The notes: generated from the letters alone by a model not told the origin. Numbered from the stretch's first letter, positions 49,657-63,554 are shown. The stretch is 64,000 bases of DNA from Melieria omissa (GCA_963971225.1 OZ020267.1:85239648-85303647), one strand, 5' to 3'. Numbers and translations: made by a program.

Positions 49657-50496
49657 TATATATAACATATCGACTTTTTGTGTTTCTTTCTTGCTTTTGG
49701 TGTAATTGAAAGCGCAGGCAATAAGGTCGAATGGGCAATAAGGTCGTTTGACCCCTACAAGTCCACGGGCCCTGATGGTATCAATCCAGCAATGCTACAA
49801 CAAGCCGGAGACTGTATTCTGCAACCCCTAGTAAACATCTTTAAAGGATGCCTATTAAGAAATGTTGTTCCAAAGCAGTGGAGAGACGTCAAAGTATTTT
49901 TCAAACTGAAGGCAGGAAAGGCCAGCCACACTACGACTAAAGACTATAGACCTATCAGCCTCTCCTCATTTTTATTGAAAACGCTAGAGAGGCTGTTGGA
50001 TAGATATATAGGAGACAACCGGGGACTATCTTCTGAACTCTGCAGGGCACAACACGCCTACCAACAGGGGAAGTCGGTAGACAGTGCACTGCACAGCGTT
50101 GTGGACCCCATAGAGAATTCTTTGGCTTTAAAGGAGTACACAATGGCTGCCTTCCTCGATATAGAGGGGGCTTTCAACAATGTCACCACTGAGGCCATAA
50201 CAAGAGCACTTCGTGCATACAATGTGGAAAGCTTCGTTATCGATTGGGTTGAAACGATGCTGCAAGACAGGATAATCAACTCAACGATAGGACCGGCTTC
50301 CATCAAAAGGAGAGCCACAAGGGGAACACCCCAAGGGGGGTGCTATCCCCTCTTTTATAGCTGCTGGTAGCGGATGAGATTCTAAGAGCCTTTCAGAGAA
50401 GACGCATTAGAATAGTGGCCTATGCGGACGACATCGTCATCATGATACAAGGCAAATTTGTGCCTACTATCAGTGAATTGATCGAATCTTCATTAA

Positions 50497-50953
50497 CCTT
50501 TACCTGGCACAGGGGGTACCTACGAACCCCACGCGGTTTCTCGTCGATTTTTGATATCTAAATCTTCGAAATCTAAACTCGTAACGACATCTATCTGTAG
50601 TGAAGGGATACACTTTTATACCTATGCCACTAGGATACCGCTGCTACCGTCAGTTCGTCTGTGGCAGTCGTAAAAGTAAGTTGGGGTGTGTAAGTCCCCC
50701 ACTCGGCACTCAACGTCGGTTTTTCGTGAATTGTGTAATTTTCCGAAGTTTCCGAATTTTTCCTGAACGCCAATCTTCATTTTTCTAAACTCTGACTATT
50801 TCACCCTTTGAAGGGGTATCTGAAGTTGATCTCTGATTTTTTTCTAAAAAGATATAATCAATATATTTTTTTTACAAGGATATTTGTCACTGGGGTTCGT
50901 ACGAACCCCACTGTGCCAGGTATGTTACTCAGGAGAGGTGTGCCAGGTAAAGG
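50497..50953. mobile_element. piggyBac-like MITE, unit 11
   Basis: TTAA-flanked with 14-bp ends; no private change seen. Confidence 0.9.
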
Positions 50954-51263
50954 TTAACCGACTTGTCAGTGTGGGCAAGAGACAACGGTCTAGGGATAAA
51001 TCCCGAAAAGACCGAACTAGTCCTGTTCACCAAGAAAACGAAGATTCAGGAATTTTCTCTTCCCTGTGTGGAAGGGCATTCCCTGAAACTATCAAAAGAG
51101 GCCAAATATCTTGGCATCATTCTGGACTCAAAACTTTCGTGGAAGCGAAACATTGAAGAAAGAATGAAAAAGGAGCTTAATGCGCTGTATGCTTGCAAGC
51201 GGACCTTTGGTAAAAGATGGGGATTAAAACCCTATATTATCCACTGCATGTGTACGGCGATAA

Positions 51264-52202
51264 CACAGTGCAAAACTGAAAAAAGGGACAAGGTCAAACC
51301 AGTCTCATTCGATAGAGGACCTCAGTAGATGAAAAAGTGCCAAGGGATTTTTCTCGGAATGTTCGAGGTTTTTTTTTAATGCAGTTTAAAGATGGCGGCT
51401 TAATGCCCCTTCCCGAAACATTTAAAACATCATATCTCTTGACTCAAATGTCAGAAAGGAATAATTTTTACGTCAAATGAAAGCTAATGATATGAAGTCG
51501 ATGACAAAATATCCTTTTTTGAAAATTTTTATGAAAAAGGATATGAAGGACCTCAATAAAATTTTTATCCTTGAATATCCTGGAAACCGTGAGAGCTAAA
51601 TTTATATAAACGACTTCTGGTGAAAAAGCATTCAAACATCTATACTGCTTATAAATTTCATGTAAATCACTTTTACAGGTAAGACTCTACAACGATTAAA
51701 AAAATGTGCTTTGCTACATTCGATGTTTTTAGGAAGCTGCTACGAGATATTTTGTACAGAAAAACATGAATTCAGCAGTGTATAATTTTTTAATCGTTGT
51801 AGAGTCTTAACTGTAAAAGTGATTTACATTTTTCACCAGAAGTCACTTATATAAATTTAGCTCTCACGGTTTCCAGGATATTCAAGGATAAAAATTTAAT
51901 TGAGGTCCTTCATATCCTTTTTCAGAAAACTTTTCAAAAAAGGATATTGGGTCATCGACTTCATATCATTAGCTTTCATTTGACGTAAAAATTATTCCTT
52001 TCTGACATTTGAGTCAAGAGATATGATGTTTTAAATGTTTCGGGAAGTGGCATTAAGCCGCCATCTTTAAACTGCATTAAAAAAAAACCTCGAACATTCC
52101 GAGAAAAATCCCTTGGCACTTTTTCATCTACTGAGGTCCTCTATCGAATGAGACGGGTTTGACCTTGTCCCTCGAAATTTTTTTTGAATTTGTTGCACTG
52201 TG
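51264..52202. mobile_element. Foldback element, unit 11
   Basis: Class A form with both arms complete. Confidence 0.87.
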
Positions 52203-52723
52203 TAATCAGACCCATCATTACCTATGGTTCTCATGTCTGGTGGCCAGCCATGGACAAAAAGAGCAACCAGAGCAATCTGGGGAGGGTGCAGAGACTTGCC
52301 ACGATGGCGATCACGGGGGCGGCGAAAAGCGCTCCGCGAATGGCTCTGGAAATGTTTTTGCACCTTCCCCCAGTGGACCTGTTCGTAAAGGCCAGCGCAG
52401 CAAAGACAAACCTCAGATTGAGGGAGTCTAATCAGCTGAGGCCATGCGGCTACGGACATTCTAGCATTCTGAACGTTCTTATGACTAGCTCTACCGGACA
52501 AGGTATTTTAGATAAGGCCACTGATTTCCCGGTAAAGCGCAGTGACTTCGAATTGAAGATTCCCATTTACTATCCCTCCAGGGACAACTGGCAACAGCCC
52601 GAGATGGAAGATTCTGCAGGAGTCTACTTCACCGACGCACACTGGGGTAATATATAAGTAAAGTGGCGATTAATTCAAAAACGAAAAATAAAGATAGAGA
52701 TATGTTTTTGGTACCGGGTTAAA

Positions 52724-53344
52724 GTGAATAATTCTGCATTAATACGTGAAAGAATTGTTGCGAAACACCAGGTATGCATGATGCATATGCATGAAAATAA
52801 ATCTAATTTCGATGGACCAGATGGTTGTCTATGTTACTGGATGGTTTTCAGTAAGGAACCCCTTAAATTTTCTAAAAGAAATTTCGGTGGCGGATCTGTG
52901 ATGGTGTGGGGCGTATTTCAAAAACATGGAACGGTCGATTTTCGCTTCACGAGCTCAAGAATGGGCAGTACAGGATATACTGGAGAGTTGGATCGCGGCC
53001 TTCTTCTATTTTGATTAGAAAATAGATATAAACCATATAATTTTATGCAAGATAACGCGGCCATTCATAAAAGTCGGCAAACAATAGGGTTTTAGAATAT
53101 TGCTTTGGTCAAACTATGGACCGACCAACTTGTTCGCACGATTTGATCCCGATTGAAAATATGTGCGGAGTACTTGCCAGGCGTGTCTATGGGGAAAATG
53201 AAAATACAACTGTGTTGGGGACTTAAAAATTACTATTCTAAAGGAGTGGAGCCATCTGGAGCCCCAATTATCGGTTAAGCTTATAAATTCCATGTGAAAA
53301 CAGTTGTTTGATATTGAAAAGAAAGGGGCGGGTACCATTAATTA
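52724..53344 (+). pseudogene. Tc3-like transposase relic, unit 11
   Basis: Common class A state. Confidence 0.85.
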
Positions 53345-53516
53345 CACTGTGCAAGTCGAAAATTCAGACATGGGGGGGACTTACAGAGCGACTTTTCATA
53401 GGTTTACTGAGTTGAGATCCACCAGCCGTTTGGCTGGATTGGCTCTAGTTTAAGAGAAATCCGACTTTGAAGTTTGCTCATGTCTGAATTTTTGAGGGTA
53501 AATTTCACGCACAGTG
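53345..53516. mobile_element. Possible 172-bp inverted-repeat element, unit 11
   Basis: Ends and TTA flanks conserved. Confidence 0.48.
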
Positions 53517-53989
53517 TTATTGATTCAACGTTTGTAAAACAAAAATTGAAATCTATGTTAATGTCAACAAAAAAAACCCATGTGTCTTATAATTTTGTTA
53601 CGCTTGCAGCTACCTCAAATATTGCTCATTCCCACAAAAGCTAACGTTATGCTTAAAATTAAAACTGAAACTTCACAAAATCATTCTGCGTTTTTGCTTT
53701 TCTAAAAAAAATTACTGTTTAGATTTGGCGAAGCTGCAAAGTGAAATTTTCTGAGTGTCTTATAATTATGTTACGCACCTTATACCTAATTAAAAAAAGT
53801 TAAGACCAAATTCTCATATTTCATAAGTCTACGAAGAAAAGTTATCTTTTGACCTTCATTTGCATGTATATATATATAAAAAAAAGTTCCCAAAAATCGC
53901 TAAATTTTGTATATTTCTATAAGAGCTTCAAAAAAAACTTCTTTTTTTGTCGCGTCCGTTTCATTGCATAATTGGTTGTTATCGAAATA

Positions 53990-54546
53990 CACTATGATCA
54001 ATAAGTACCGGGACTGTGTCAAAAAAACAAAATTTTGTTATTCTTCTGGTAAATTTATTTTATCCCCTTCAAAATAAGCCCCATCTGAAGCAATACACAT
54101 ATGCCAACGCTTAATCCAATCGTCCATGCACTTCTGGTAAGCCGAAGCAGGTATGGCCTTCAGCTCTCGCGTCGCATTTTCTTTTATGACTCTCTTTCCA
54201 CGACGCGGTAACTTGAATCGGGAGAACAGGAAAAAGTCACATGGTGCCATATCTGGAGAATAGGGAGCCTGATCGATGATATTCACACTGTGTTTGTTCA
54301 AATAATCGCGAATAATGTGTGACAAAATTTCAAACAAATACGTTGATAAACAAAATTATCCATTGTAAAATTCGACGAAGTACAAAAAGTTGACTGACGC
54401 TAACAGCTGCCAAACAAAAACTAATGATGCAATCCCGCTCAAAATTTGACACAGATGTCAGTTAAGGTCCTACCTATTTTTTTACCTGCATCGGGCAACG
54501 GCGGACAATTTAAAATACACAGTCCCGGTACTTATTGATCATAGTG
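53990..54546 (-). mobile_element. Mariner deletion derivative, unit 12
   Basis: Perfect inverted repeats, TA flanks, Phe state. Confidence 0.93.
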
Positions 54547-55386
54547 TATATATAACATATCGACTTTTTGTGTTTCTTTCTTGCTTTTGGTGTAATTGAA
54601 AGCGCAGGCAATAAGGTCGAATGGGCAATAAGGTCGTTTGACCCCTACAAGTCCACGGGCCCTGATGGTATCAATCCAGCAATGCTACAACAAGCCGGAG
54701 ACTGTATTCTGCAACCCCTAGTAAACATCTTTAAAGGATGCCTATTAAGAAATGTTGTTCCAAAGCAGTGGAGAGACGTCAAAGTATTTTTCAAACTGAA
54801 GGCAGGAAAGGCCAGCCACACTACGACTAAAGACTATAGACCTATCAGCCTCTCCTCATTTTTATTGAAAACGCTAGAGAGGCTGTTGGATAGATATATA
54901 GGAGACAACCGGGGACTATCTTCTGAACTCTGCAGGGCACAACACGCCTACCAACAGGGGAAGTCGGTAGACAGTGCACTGCACAGCGTTGTGGACCCCA
55001 TAGAGAATTCTTTGGCTTTAAAGGAGTACACAATGGCTGCCTTCCTCGATATAGAGGGGGCTTTCAACAATGTCACCACTGAGGCCATAACAAGAGCACT
55101 TCGTGCATACAATGTGGAAAGCTTCGTTATCGATTGGGTTGAAACGATGCTGCAAGACAGGATAATCAACTCAACGATAGGACCGGCTTCCATCAAAAGG
55201 AGAGCCACAAGGGGAACACCCCAAGGGGGGTGCTATCCCCTCTTTTATAGCTGCTGGTAGCGGATGAGATTCTAAGAGCCTTTCAGAGAAGACGCATTAG
55301 AATAGTGGCCTATGCGGACGACATCGTCATCATGATACAAGGCAAATTTGTGCCTACTATCAGTGAATTGATCGAATCTTCATTAA

Positions 55387-55843
55387 CCTTTACCTGGCAC
55401 AGGGGGTACCTACGAACCCCACGCGGTTTCTCGTCGATTTTTGATATCTAAATCTTCGAAATCTAAACTCGTAACGACATCTATCTGTAGTGAAGGGATA
55501 CACTTTTATACCTATGCCACTAGGATACCGCTGCTACCGTCAGTTCGTCTGTGGCAGTCGTAAAAGTAAGTTGGGGTGTGTAAGTCCCCCACTCGGCACT
55601 CAACGTCGGTTTTTCGTGAATTGTGTAATTTTCCGAAGTTTCCGAATTTTTCCTGAACGCCAATCTTCATTTTTCTAAACTCTGACTATTTCACCCTTTG
55701 AAGGGGTATCTGAAGTTGATCTCTGATTTTTTTCTAAAAAGATATAATCAATATATTTTTTTTACAAGGATATTTGTCACTGGGGTTCGTACGAACCCCA
55801 CTGTGCCAGGTATGTTACTCAGGAGAGGTGTGCCAGGTAAAGG
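55387..55843. mobile_element. piggyBac-like MITE, unit 12
   Basis: TTAA-flanked with 14-bp ends; no private change seen. Confidence 0.9.
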
Positions 55844-56153
55844 TTAACCGACTTGTCAGTGTGGGCAAGAGACAACGGTCTAGGGATAAATCCCGAAAAG
55901 ACCGAACTAGTCCTGTTCACCAAGAAAACGAAGATTCAGGAATTTTCTCTTCCCTGTGTGGAAGGGCATTCCCTGAAACTATCAAAAGAGGCCAAATATC
56001 TTGGCATCATTCTGGACTCAAAACTTTCGTGGAAGCGAAACATTGAAGAAAGAATGAAAAAGGAGCTTAATGCGCTGTATGCTTGCAAGCGGACCTTTGG
56101 TAAAAGATGGGGATTAAAACCCTATATTATCCACTGCATGTGTACGGCGATAA

Positions 56154-57092
56154 CACAGTGCAAAACTGAAAAAAGGGACAAGGTCAAACCAGTCTCATTC
56201 GATAGAGGACCTCAGTAGATGAAAAAGTGCCAAGGGATTTTTCTCGGAATGTTCGAGGTTTTTTTTTAATGCAGTTTAAAGATGGCGGCTTAATGCCCCT
56301 TCCCGAAACATTTAAAACATCATATCTCTTGACTCAAATGTCAGAAAGGAATAATTTTTACGTCAAATGAAAGCTAATGATATGAAGTCGATGACAAAAT
56401 ATCCTTTTTTGAAAATTTTTATGAAAAAGGATATGAAGGACCTCAATAAAATTTTTATCCTTGAATATCCTGGAAACCGTGAGAGCTAAATTTATATAAA
56501 CGACTTCTGGTGAAAAAGCATTCAAACATCTATACTGCTTATAAATTTCATGTAAATCACTTTTACAGGTAAGACTCTACAACGATTAAAAAAATGTGCT
56601 TTGCTACATTCGATGTTTTTAGGAAGCTGCTACGAGATATTTTGTACAGAAAAACATGAATTCAGCAGTGTATAATTTTTTAATCGTTGTAGAGTCTTAA
56701 CTGTAAAAGTGATTTACATTTTTCACCAGAAGTCACTTATATAAATTTAGCTCTCACGGTTTCCAGGATATTCAAGGATAAAAATTTAATTGAGGTCCTT
56801 CATATCCTTTTTCAGAAAACTTTTCAAAAAAGGATATTGGGTCATCGACTTCATATCATTAGCTTTCATTTGACGTAAAAATTATTCCTTTCTGACATTT
56901 GAGTCAAGAGATATGATGTTTTAAATGTTTCGGGAAGTGGCATTAAGCCGCCATCTTTAAACTGCATTAAAAAAAAACCTCGAACATTCCGAGAAAAATC
57001 CCTTGGCACTTTTTCATCTACTGAGGTCCTCTATCGAATGAGACGGGTTTGACCTTGTCCCTCGAAATTTTTTTTGAATTTGTTGCACTGTG
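56154..57092. mobile_element. Foldback element, unit 12
   Basis: Class A form with both arms complete. Confidence 0.87.
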
Positions 57093-57613
57093 TAATCAGA
57101 CCCATCATTACCTATGGTTCTCATGTCTGGTGGCCAGCCATGGACAAAAAGAGCAACCAGAGCAATCTGGGGAGGGTGCAGAGACTTGCCACGATGGCGA
57201 TCACGGGGGCGGCGAAAAGCGCTCCGCGAATGGCTCTGGAAATGTTTTTGCACCTTCCCCCAGTGGACCTGTTCGTAAAGGCCAGCGCAGCAAAGACAAA
57301 CCTCAGATTGAGGGAGTCTAATCAGCTGAGGCCATGCGGCTACGGACATTCTAGCATTCTGAACGTTCTTATGACTAGCTCTACCGGACAAGGTATTTTA
57401 GATAAGGCCACTGATTTCCCGGTAAAGCGCAGTGACTTCGAATTGAAGATTCCCATTTACTATCCCTCCAGGGACAACTGGCAACAGCCCGAGATGGAAG
57501 ATTCTGCAGGAGTCTACTTCACCGACGCACACTGGGGTAATATATAAGTAAAGTGGCGATTAATTCAAAAACGAAAAATAAAGATAGAGATATGTTTTTG
57601 GTACCGGGTTAAA

Positions 57614-58234
57614 GTGAATAATTCTGCATTAATACGTGAAAGAATTGTTGCGAAACACCAGGTATGCATGATGCATATGCATGAAAATAAATCTAATTTC
57701 GATGGACCAGATGGTTGTCTATGTTACTGGATGGTTTTCAGTAAGGAACCCCTTAAATTTTCTAAAAGAAATTTCGGTGGCGGATCTGTGATGGTGTGGG
57801 GCGTATTTCAAAAACATGGAACGGTCGATTTTCGCTTCACGAGCTCAAGAATGGGCAGTACAGGATATACTGGAGAGTTGGATCGCGGCCTTCTTCTATT
57901 TTGATTAGAAAATAGATATAAACCATATAATTTTATGCAAGATAACGCGGCCATTCATAAAAGTCGGCAAACAATAGGGTTTTAGAATATTGCTTTGGTC
58001 AAACTATGGACCGACCAACTTGTTCGCACGATTTGATCCCGATTGAAAATATGTGCGGAGTACTTGCCAGGCGTGTCTATGGGGAAAATGAAAATACAAC
58101 TGTGTTGGGGACTTAAAAATTACTATTCTAAAGGAGTGGAGCCATCTGGAGCCCCAATTATCGGTTAAGCTTATAAATTCCATGTGAAAACAGTTGTTTG
58201 ATATTGAAAAGAAAGGGGCGGGTACCATTAATTA
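57614..58234 (+). pseudogene. Tc3-like transposase relic, unit 12
   Basis: Common class A state. Confidence 0.85.
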
Positions 58235-58406
58235 CACTGTGCAAGTCGAAAATTCAGACATGGGGGGGACTTACAGAGCGACTTTTCATAGGTTTACTGA
58301 GTTGAGATCCACCAGCCGTTTGGCTGGATTGGCTCTAGTTTAAGAGAAATCCGACTTTGAAGTTTGCTCATGTCTGAATTTTTGAGGGTAAATTTCACGC
58401 ACAGTG
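58235..58406. mobile_element. Possible 172-bp inverted-repeat element, unit 12
   Basis: Ends and TTA flanks conserved. Confidence 0.48.
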
Positions 58407-58879
58407 TTATTGATTCAACGTTTGTAAAACAAAAATTGAAATCTATGTTAATGTCAACAAAAAAAACCCATGTGTCTTATAATTTTGTTACGCTTGCAGC
58501 TACCTCAAATATTGCTCATTCCCACAAAAGCTAACGTTATGCTTAAAATTAAAACTGAAACTTCACAAAATCATTCTGCGTTTTTGCTTTTCTAAAAAAA
58601 ATTACTGTTTAGATTTGGCGAAGCTGCAAAGTGAAATTTTCTGAGTGTCTTATAATTATGTTACGCACCTTATACCTAATTAAAAAAAGTTAAGACCAAA
58701 TTCTCATATTTCATAAGTCTACGAAGAAAAGTTATCTTTTGACCTTCATTTGCATGTATATATATATAAAAAAAAGTTCCCAAAAATCGCTAAATTTTGT
58801 ATATTTCTATAAGAGCTTCAAAAAAAACTTCTTTTTTTGTCGCGTCCGTTTCATTGCATAATTGGTTGTTATCGAAATA

Positions 58880-59436
58880 CACTATGATCAATAAGTACCG
58901 GGACTGTGTCAAAAAAACAAAATTTTGTTATTCTTCTGGTAAATTTATTTTATCCCCTTCAAAATAAGCCCCATCTGAAGCAATACACATATGCCAACGC
59001 TTAATCCAATCGTCCATGCACTTCTGGTAAGCCGAAGCAGGTATGGCCTTCAGCTCTCGCGTCGCATTTTCTTTTATGACTCTCTTTCCACGACGCGGTA
59101 ACTTGAGTCGGGAGAACAGGAAAAAGTCACATGGTGCCATATCTGGAGAATAGGGAGCCTGATCGATGATATTCACACTGTGTTTGTTCAAATAATCGCG
59201 AATAATGTGTGACAAAATTTCAAACAAATACGTTGATAAACAAAATTATCCATTGTAAAATTCGACGAAGTACAAAAAGTTGACTGACGCTAACAGCTGC
59301 CAAACAAAAACTAATGATGCAATCCCGCTCAAAATTTGACACAGATGTCAGTTAAGGTCCTACCTATTTTTTTACCTGCATCGGGCAACGGCGGACAATT
59401 TAAAATACACAGTCCCGGTACTTATTGATCATAGTG
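58880..59436 (-). mobile_element. Mariner deletion derivative, unit 13
   Basis: Perfect inverted repeats, TA flanks, Leu state. Confidence 0.93.
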
Positions 59437-60276
59437 TATATATAACATATCGACTTTTTGTGTTTCTTTCTTGCTTTTGGTGTAATTGAAAGCGCAGGCA
59501 ATAAGGTCGAATGGGCAATAAGGTCGTTTGACCCCTACAAGTCCACGGGCCCTGATGGTATCAATCCAGCAATGCTACAACAAGCCGGAGACTGTATTCT
59601 GCAACCCCTAGTAAACATCTTTAAAGGATGCCTATTAAGAAATGTTGTTCCAAAGCAGTGGAGAGACGTCAAAGTATTTTTCAAACTGAAGGCAGGAAAG
59701 GCCAGCCACACTACGACTAAAGACTATAGACCTATCAGCCTCTCCTCATTTTTATTGAAAACGCTAGAGAGGCTGTTGGATAGATATATAGGAGACAACC
59801 GGGGACTATCTTCTGAACTCTGCAGGGCACAACACGCCTACCAACAGGGGAAGTCGGTAGACAGTGCACTGCACAGCGTTGTGGACCCCATAGAGAATTC
59901 TTTGGCTTTAAAGGAGTACACAATGGCTGCCTTCCTCGATATAGAGGGGGCTTTCAACAATGTCACCACTGAGGCCATAACAAGAGCACTTCGTGCATAC
60001 AATGTGGAAAGCTTCGTTATCGATTGGGTTGAAACGATGCTGCAAGACAGGATAATCAACTCAACGATAGGACCGGCTTCCATCAAAAGGAGAGCCACAA
60101 GGGGAACACCCCAAGGGGGGTGCTATCCCCTCTTTTATAGCTGCTGGTAGCGGATGAGATTCTAAGAGCCTTTCAGAGAAGACGCATTAGAATAGTGGCC
60201 TATGCGGACGACATCGTCATCATGATACAAGGCAAATTTGTGCCTACTATCAGTGAATTGATCGAATCTTCATTAA

Positions 60277-60733
60277 CCTTTACCTGGCACAGGGGGTACC
60301 TACGAACCCCACGCGGTTTCTCGTCGATTTTTGATATCTAAATCTTCGAAATCTAAACTCGTAACGACATCTATCTGTAGTGAAGGGATACACTTTTATA
60401 CCTATGCCACTAGGATACCGCTGCTACCGTCAGTTCGTCTGTGGCAGTCGTAAAAGTAAGTTGGGGTGTGTAAGTCCCCCACTCGGCACTCAACGTCGGT
60501 TTTTCGTGAATTGTGTAATTTTCCGAAGTTTCCGAATTTTTCCTGAACGCCAATCTTCATTTTTCTAAACTCTGACTATTTCACCCTTTGAAGGGGTATC
60601 TGAAGTTGATCTCTGATTTTTTTCTAAAAAGATATAATCAATATATTTTTTTTACAAGGATATTTGTCACTGGGGTTCGTACGAACCCCACTGTGCCAGG
60701 TATGTTACTCAGGAGAGGTGTGCCAGGTAAAGG
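60277..60733. mobile_element. piggyBac-like MITE, unit 13
   Basis: TTAA-flanked with 14-bp ends; no private change seen. Confidence 0.9.
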
Positions 60734-61043
60734 TTAACCGACTTGTCAGTGTGGGCAAGAGACAACGGTCTAGGGATAAATCCCGAAAAGACCGAACTAG
60801 TCCTGTTCACCAAGAAAACGAAGATTCAGGAATTTTCTCTTCCCTGTGTGGAAGGGCATTCCCTGAAACTATCAAAAGAGGCCAAATATCTTGGCATCAT
60901 TCTGGACTCAAAACTTTCGTGGAAGCGAAACATTGAAGAAAGAATGAAAAAGGAGCTTAATGCGCTGTATGCTTGCAAGCGGACCTTTGGTAAAAGATGG
61001 GGATTAAAACCCTATATTATCCACTGCATGTGTACGGCGATAA

Positions 61044-61973
61044 CACAGTGCAAAACTGAAAAAAGGGACAAGGTCAAACCAGTCTCATTCGATAGAGGAC
61101 CTCAGTAGATGAAAAAGTGCCAAGGGATTTTTCTCGGAATGTTCGAGGTTTTTTTTTAATGCAGTTTAAAGATGGCGGCTTAATGCCCCTTCCCGAAACA
61201 TTTAAAACATCATATCTCTTGACTCAAATGTCAGAAAGGAATAATTTTTACGTCAAATGAAAGCTAATGATATGAAGTCGATGACAAAATATCCTTTTTT
61301 GAAAATTTTTATGAAAAAGGATATGAAGGACCTCAATAAAATTTTTATCCTTGAATATCCTGGAAACCGTGAGAGCTAAATTTATATAAACGACTTCTGG
61401 TGAAAAAGCATTCAAACATCTATACTGCTTATAAATTTCATGTAAATCACTTTTACAGGTAAGACGATTAAAAAAATGTGCTTTGCTACATTCGATGTTT
61501 TTAGGAAGCTGCTACGAGATATTTTGTACAGAAAAACATGAATTCAGCAGTGTATAATTTTTTAATCGTTGTAGAGTCTTAACTGTAAAAGTGATTTACA
61601 TTTTTCACCAGAAGTCACTTATATAAATTTAGCTCTCACGGTTTCCAGGATATTCAAGGATAAAAATTTAATTGAGGTCCTTCATATCCTTTTTCAGAAA
61701 ACTTTTCAAAAAAGGATATTGGGTCATCGACTTCATATCATTAGCTTTCATTTGACGTAAAAATTATTCCTTTCTGACATTTGAGTCAAGAGATATGATG
61801 TTTTAAATGTTTCGGGAAGTGGCATTAAGCCGCCATCTTTAAACTGCATTAAAAAAAACCTCGAACATTCCGAGAAAAATCCCTTGGCACTTTTTCATCT
61901 ACTGAGGTCCTCTATCGAATGAGACGGGTTTGACCTTGTCCCTCGAAATTTTTTTTGAATTTGTTGCACTGTG
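61044..61973. mobile_element. Foldback element, unit 13, class B form (930 bp)
   Basis: 8-bp left-arm deletion near 61465, with the right arm unchanged. Confidence 0.87.
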
Positions 61974-62498
61974 TAATCAGACCCATCATTCATTACCTAT
62001 GGTTCTCATGTCTGGTGGCCAGCCATGGACAAAAAGAGCAACCAGAGCAATCTGGGGAGGGTGCAGAGACTTGCCACGATGGCGATCACGGGGGCGGCGA
62101 AAAGCGCTCCGCGAATGGCTCTGGAAATGTTTTTGCACCTTCCCCCAGTGGACCTGTTCGTAAAGGCCAGCGCAGCAAAGACAAACCTCAGATTGAGGGA
62201 GTCTAATCAGCTGAGGCCATGCGGCTACGGACATTCTAGCATTCTGAACGTTCTTATGACTAGCTCTACCGGACAAGGTATTTTAGATAAGGCCACTGAT
62301 TTCCCGGTAAAGCGCAGTGACTTCGAATTGAAGATTCCCATTTACTATCCCTCCAGGGACAACTGGCAACAGCCCGAGATGGAAGATTCTGCAGGAGTCT
62401 ACTTCACCGACGCACACTGGGGTAATATATAAGTAAAGTGGCGATTAATTCAAAAACGAAAAATAAAGATAGAGATATGTTTTTGGTACCGGGTTAAA

Positions 62499-63119
62499 GT
62501 GAATAATTCTGCATTAATACGTGAAAGAATTGTTGCGAAACACCAGGTATGCATGATGCATATGCATGAAAATAAATCTAATTTCGATGGACCAGATGGT
62601 TGTCTATGTTACTGGATGGTTTTCAGTAAGGAACCCCTTAAATTTTCTAAAAGAAATTTCCGTGGCGGATCTGTGATGGTGTGGGGCGTATTTCAAAAAC
62701 ATGGAACGGTCGATTTTCGCTTCACGAGCTCAAGAATGGGCAGTACAGGATATACTGGAGAGTTGGATCGCGGCCTTCTTCTATTTTGATTAGAAAATAG
62801 ATATAAACCATATAATTTTATGCAAGATAACGCGGCCATTCATAAAAGTCGGCAAACAATAGGGTTTTAGAATATTGCTTTGGTCAAACTATGGACCGAC
62901 CAACTTGTTCGCACGATTTGATCCCGATTGAAAATATGTGCGGAGTACTTGCCAGGCGTGTCTATGGGGAAAATGAAAATACAACTGTGTTGGGGACTTA
63001 AAAATTACTATTCTAAAGGAGTGGAGCCATCTGGAGCCCCAATTATCGGTTAAGCTTATAAATTACATGTGAAAACAGTTGTTTGATATTGAAAAGAAAG
63101 GGGCGGGTACCATTAATTA
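62499..63119 (+). pseudogene. Tc3-like transposase relic, unit 13
   Basis: Gly to Arg change at 62661 and the class B change at 63065. Confidence 0.85.
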
Positions 63120-63291
63120 CACTGTGCAAGTCGAAAATTCAGACATGGGGGGGACTTACAGAGCGACTTTTCATAGGTTTACTGAGTTGAGATCCACCAG
63201 CCGTTTGGCTGGATTGGCTCTAGTTTAAGAGAAATCCGACTTTGAAGTTTGCTCATGTCTGAATTTTTGAGGGTAAATTTCACGCACAGTG
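63120..63291. mobile_element. Possible 172-bp inverted-repeat element, unit 13
   Basis: Ends and TTA flanks conserved. Confidence 0.48.
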
Positions 63292-63554
63292 TTATTGATT
63301 CAACGTTTGTAAAACAAAAGTTGAAATCTATGTTAATGTCAACAAAAAAAACCCATGTGTCTTATAATTTTGTTACGCTTGCAGCTACCTCAAATATTGC
63401 TCATTCCCACAAAAGCTAACGTTATGCTTAAAATTAAAACTGAAACTTCACAAAATCATTCTGCGTTTTTGCTTTTCTAAAAAAAATTACTGTTTAGATT
63501 TGGCGAAGCTGCAAAGTGAAATTTTCTGAGTGTCTTATAATTATGTTACGCACC

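Larger units (their letters stand above)
49678..52657 (+). pseudogene. Non-LTR RT pseudogene, unit 11, in three pieces
   Basis: Pieces at 49678-50496, 50954-51263 and 52203-52657; shared lesions. Confidence 0.9.
48890..53779. repeat. Tandem repeat unit 11 (class A, 4890 bp)
   Basis: Appears identical to unit 3; A at 49327. Confidence 0.97.
54568..57547 (+). pseudogene. Non-LTR RT pseudogene, unit 12, in three pieces
   Basis: Pieces at 54568-55386, 55844-56153 and 57093-57547; shared lesions. Confidence 0.9.
53780..58669. repeat. Tandem repeat unit 12 (class A, 4890 bp)
   Basis: Appears identical to unit 3; A at 54217. Confidence 0.97.
59458..62432 (+). pseudogene. Non-LTR RT pseudogene, unit 13, in three pieces, with extra frameshift
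   Basis: Pieces at 59458-60276, 60734-61043 and 61974-62432; CATT duplication near 61988. Confidence 0.9.
58670..63554. repeat. Tandem repeat unit 13 (class B, 4885 bp)
   Basis: Class B indels plus C at 62661 and G at 63320, the pair otherwise seen only in unit 10. It lacks unit 10's private change. G at 59107. Confidence 0.97.
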
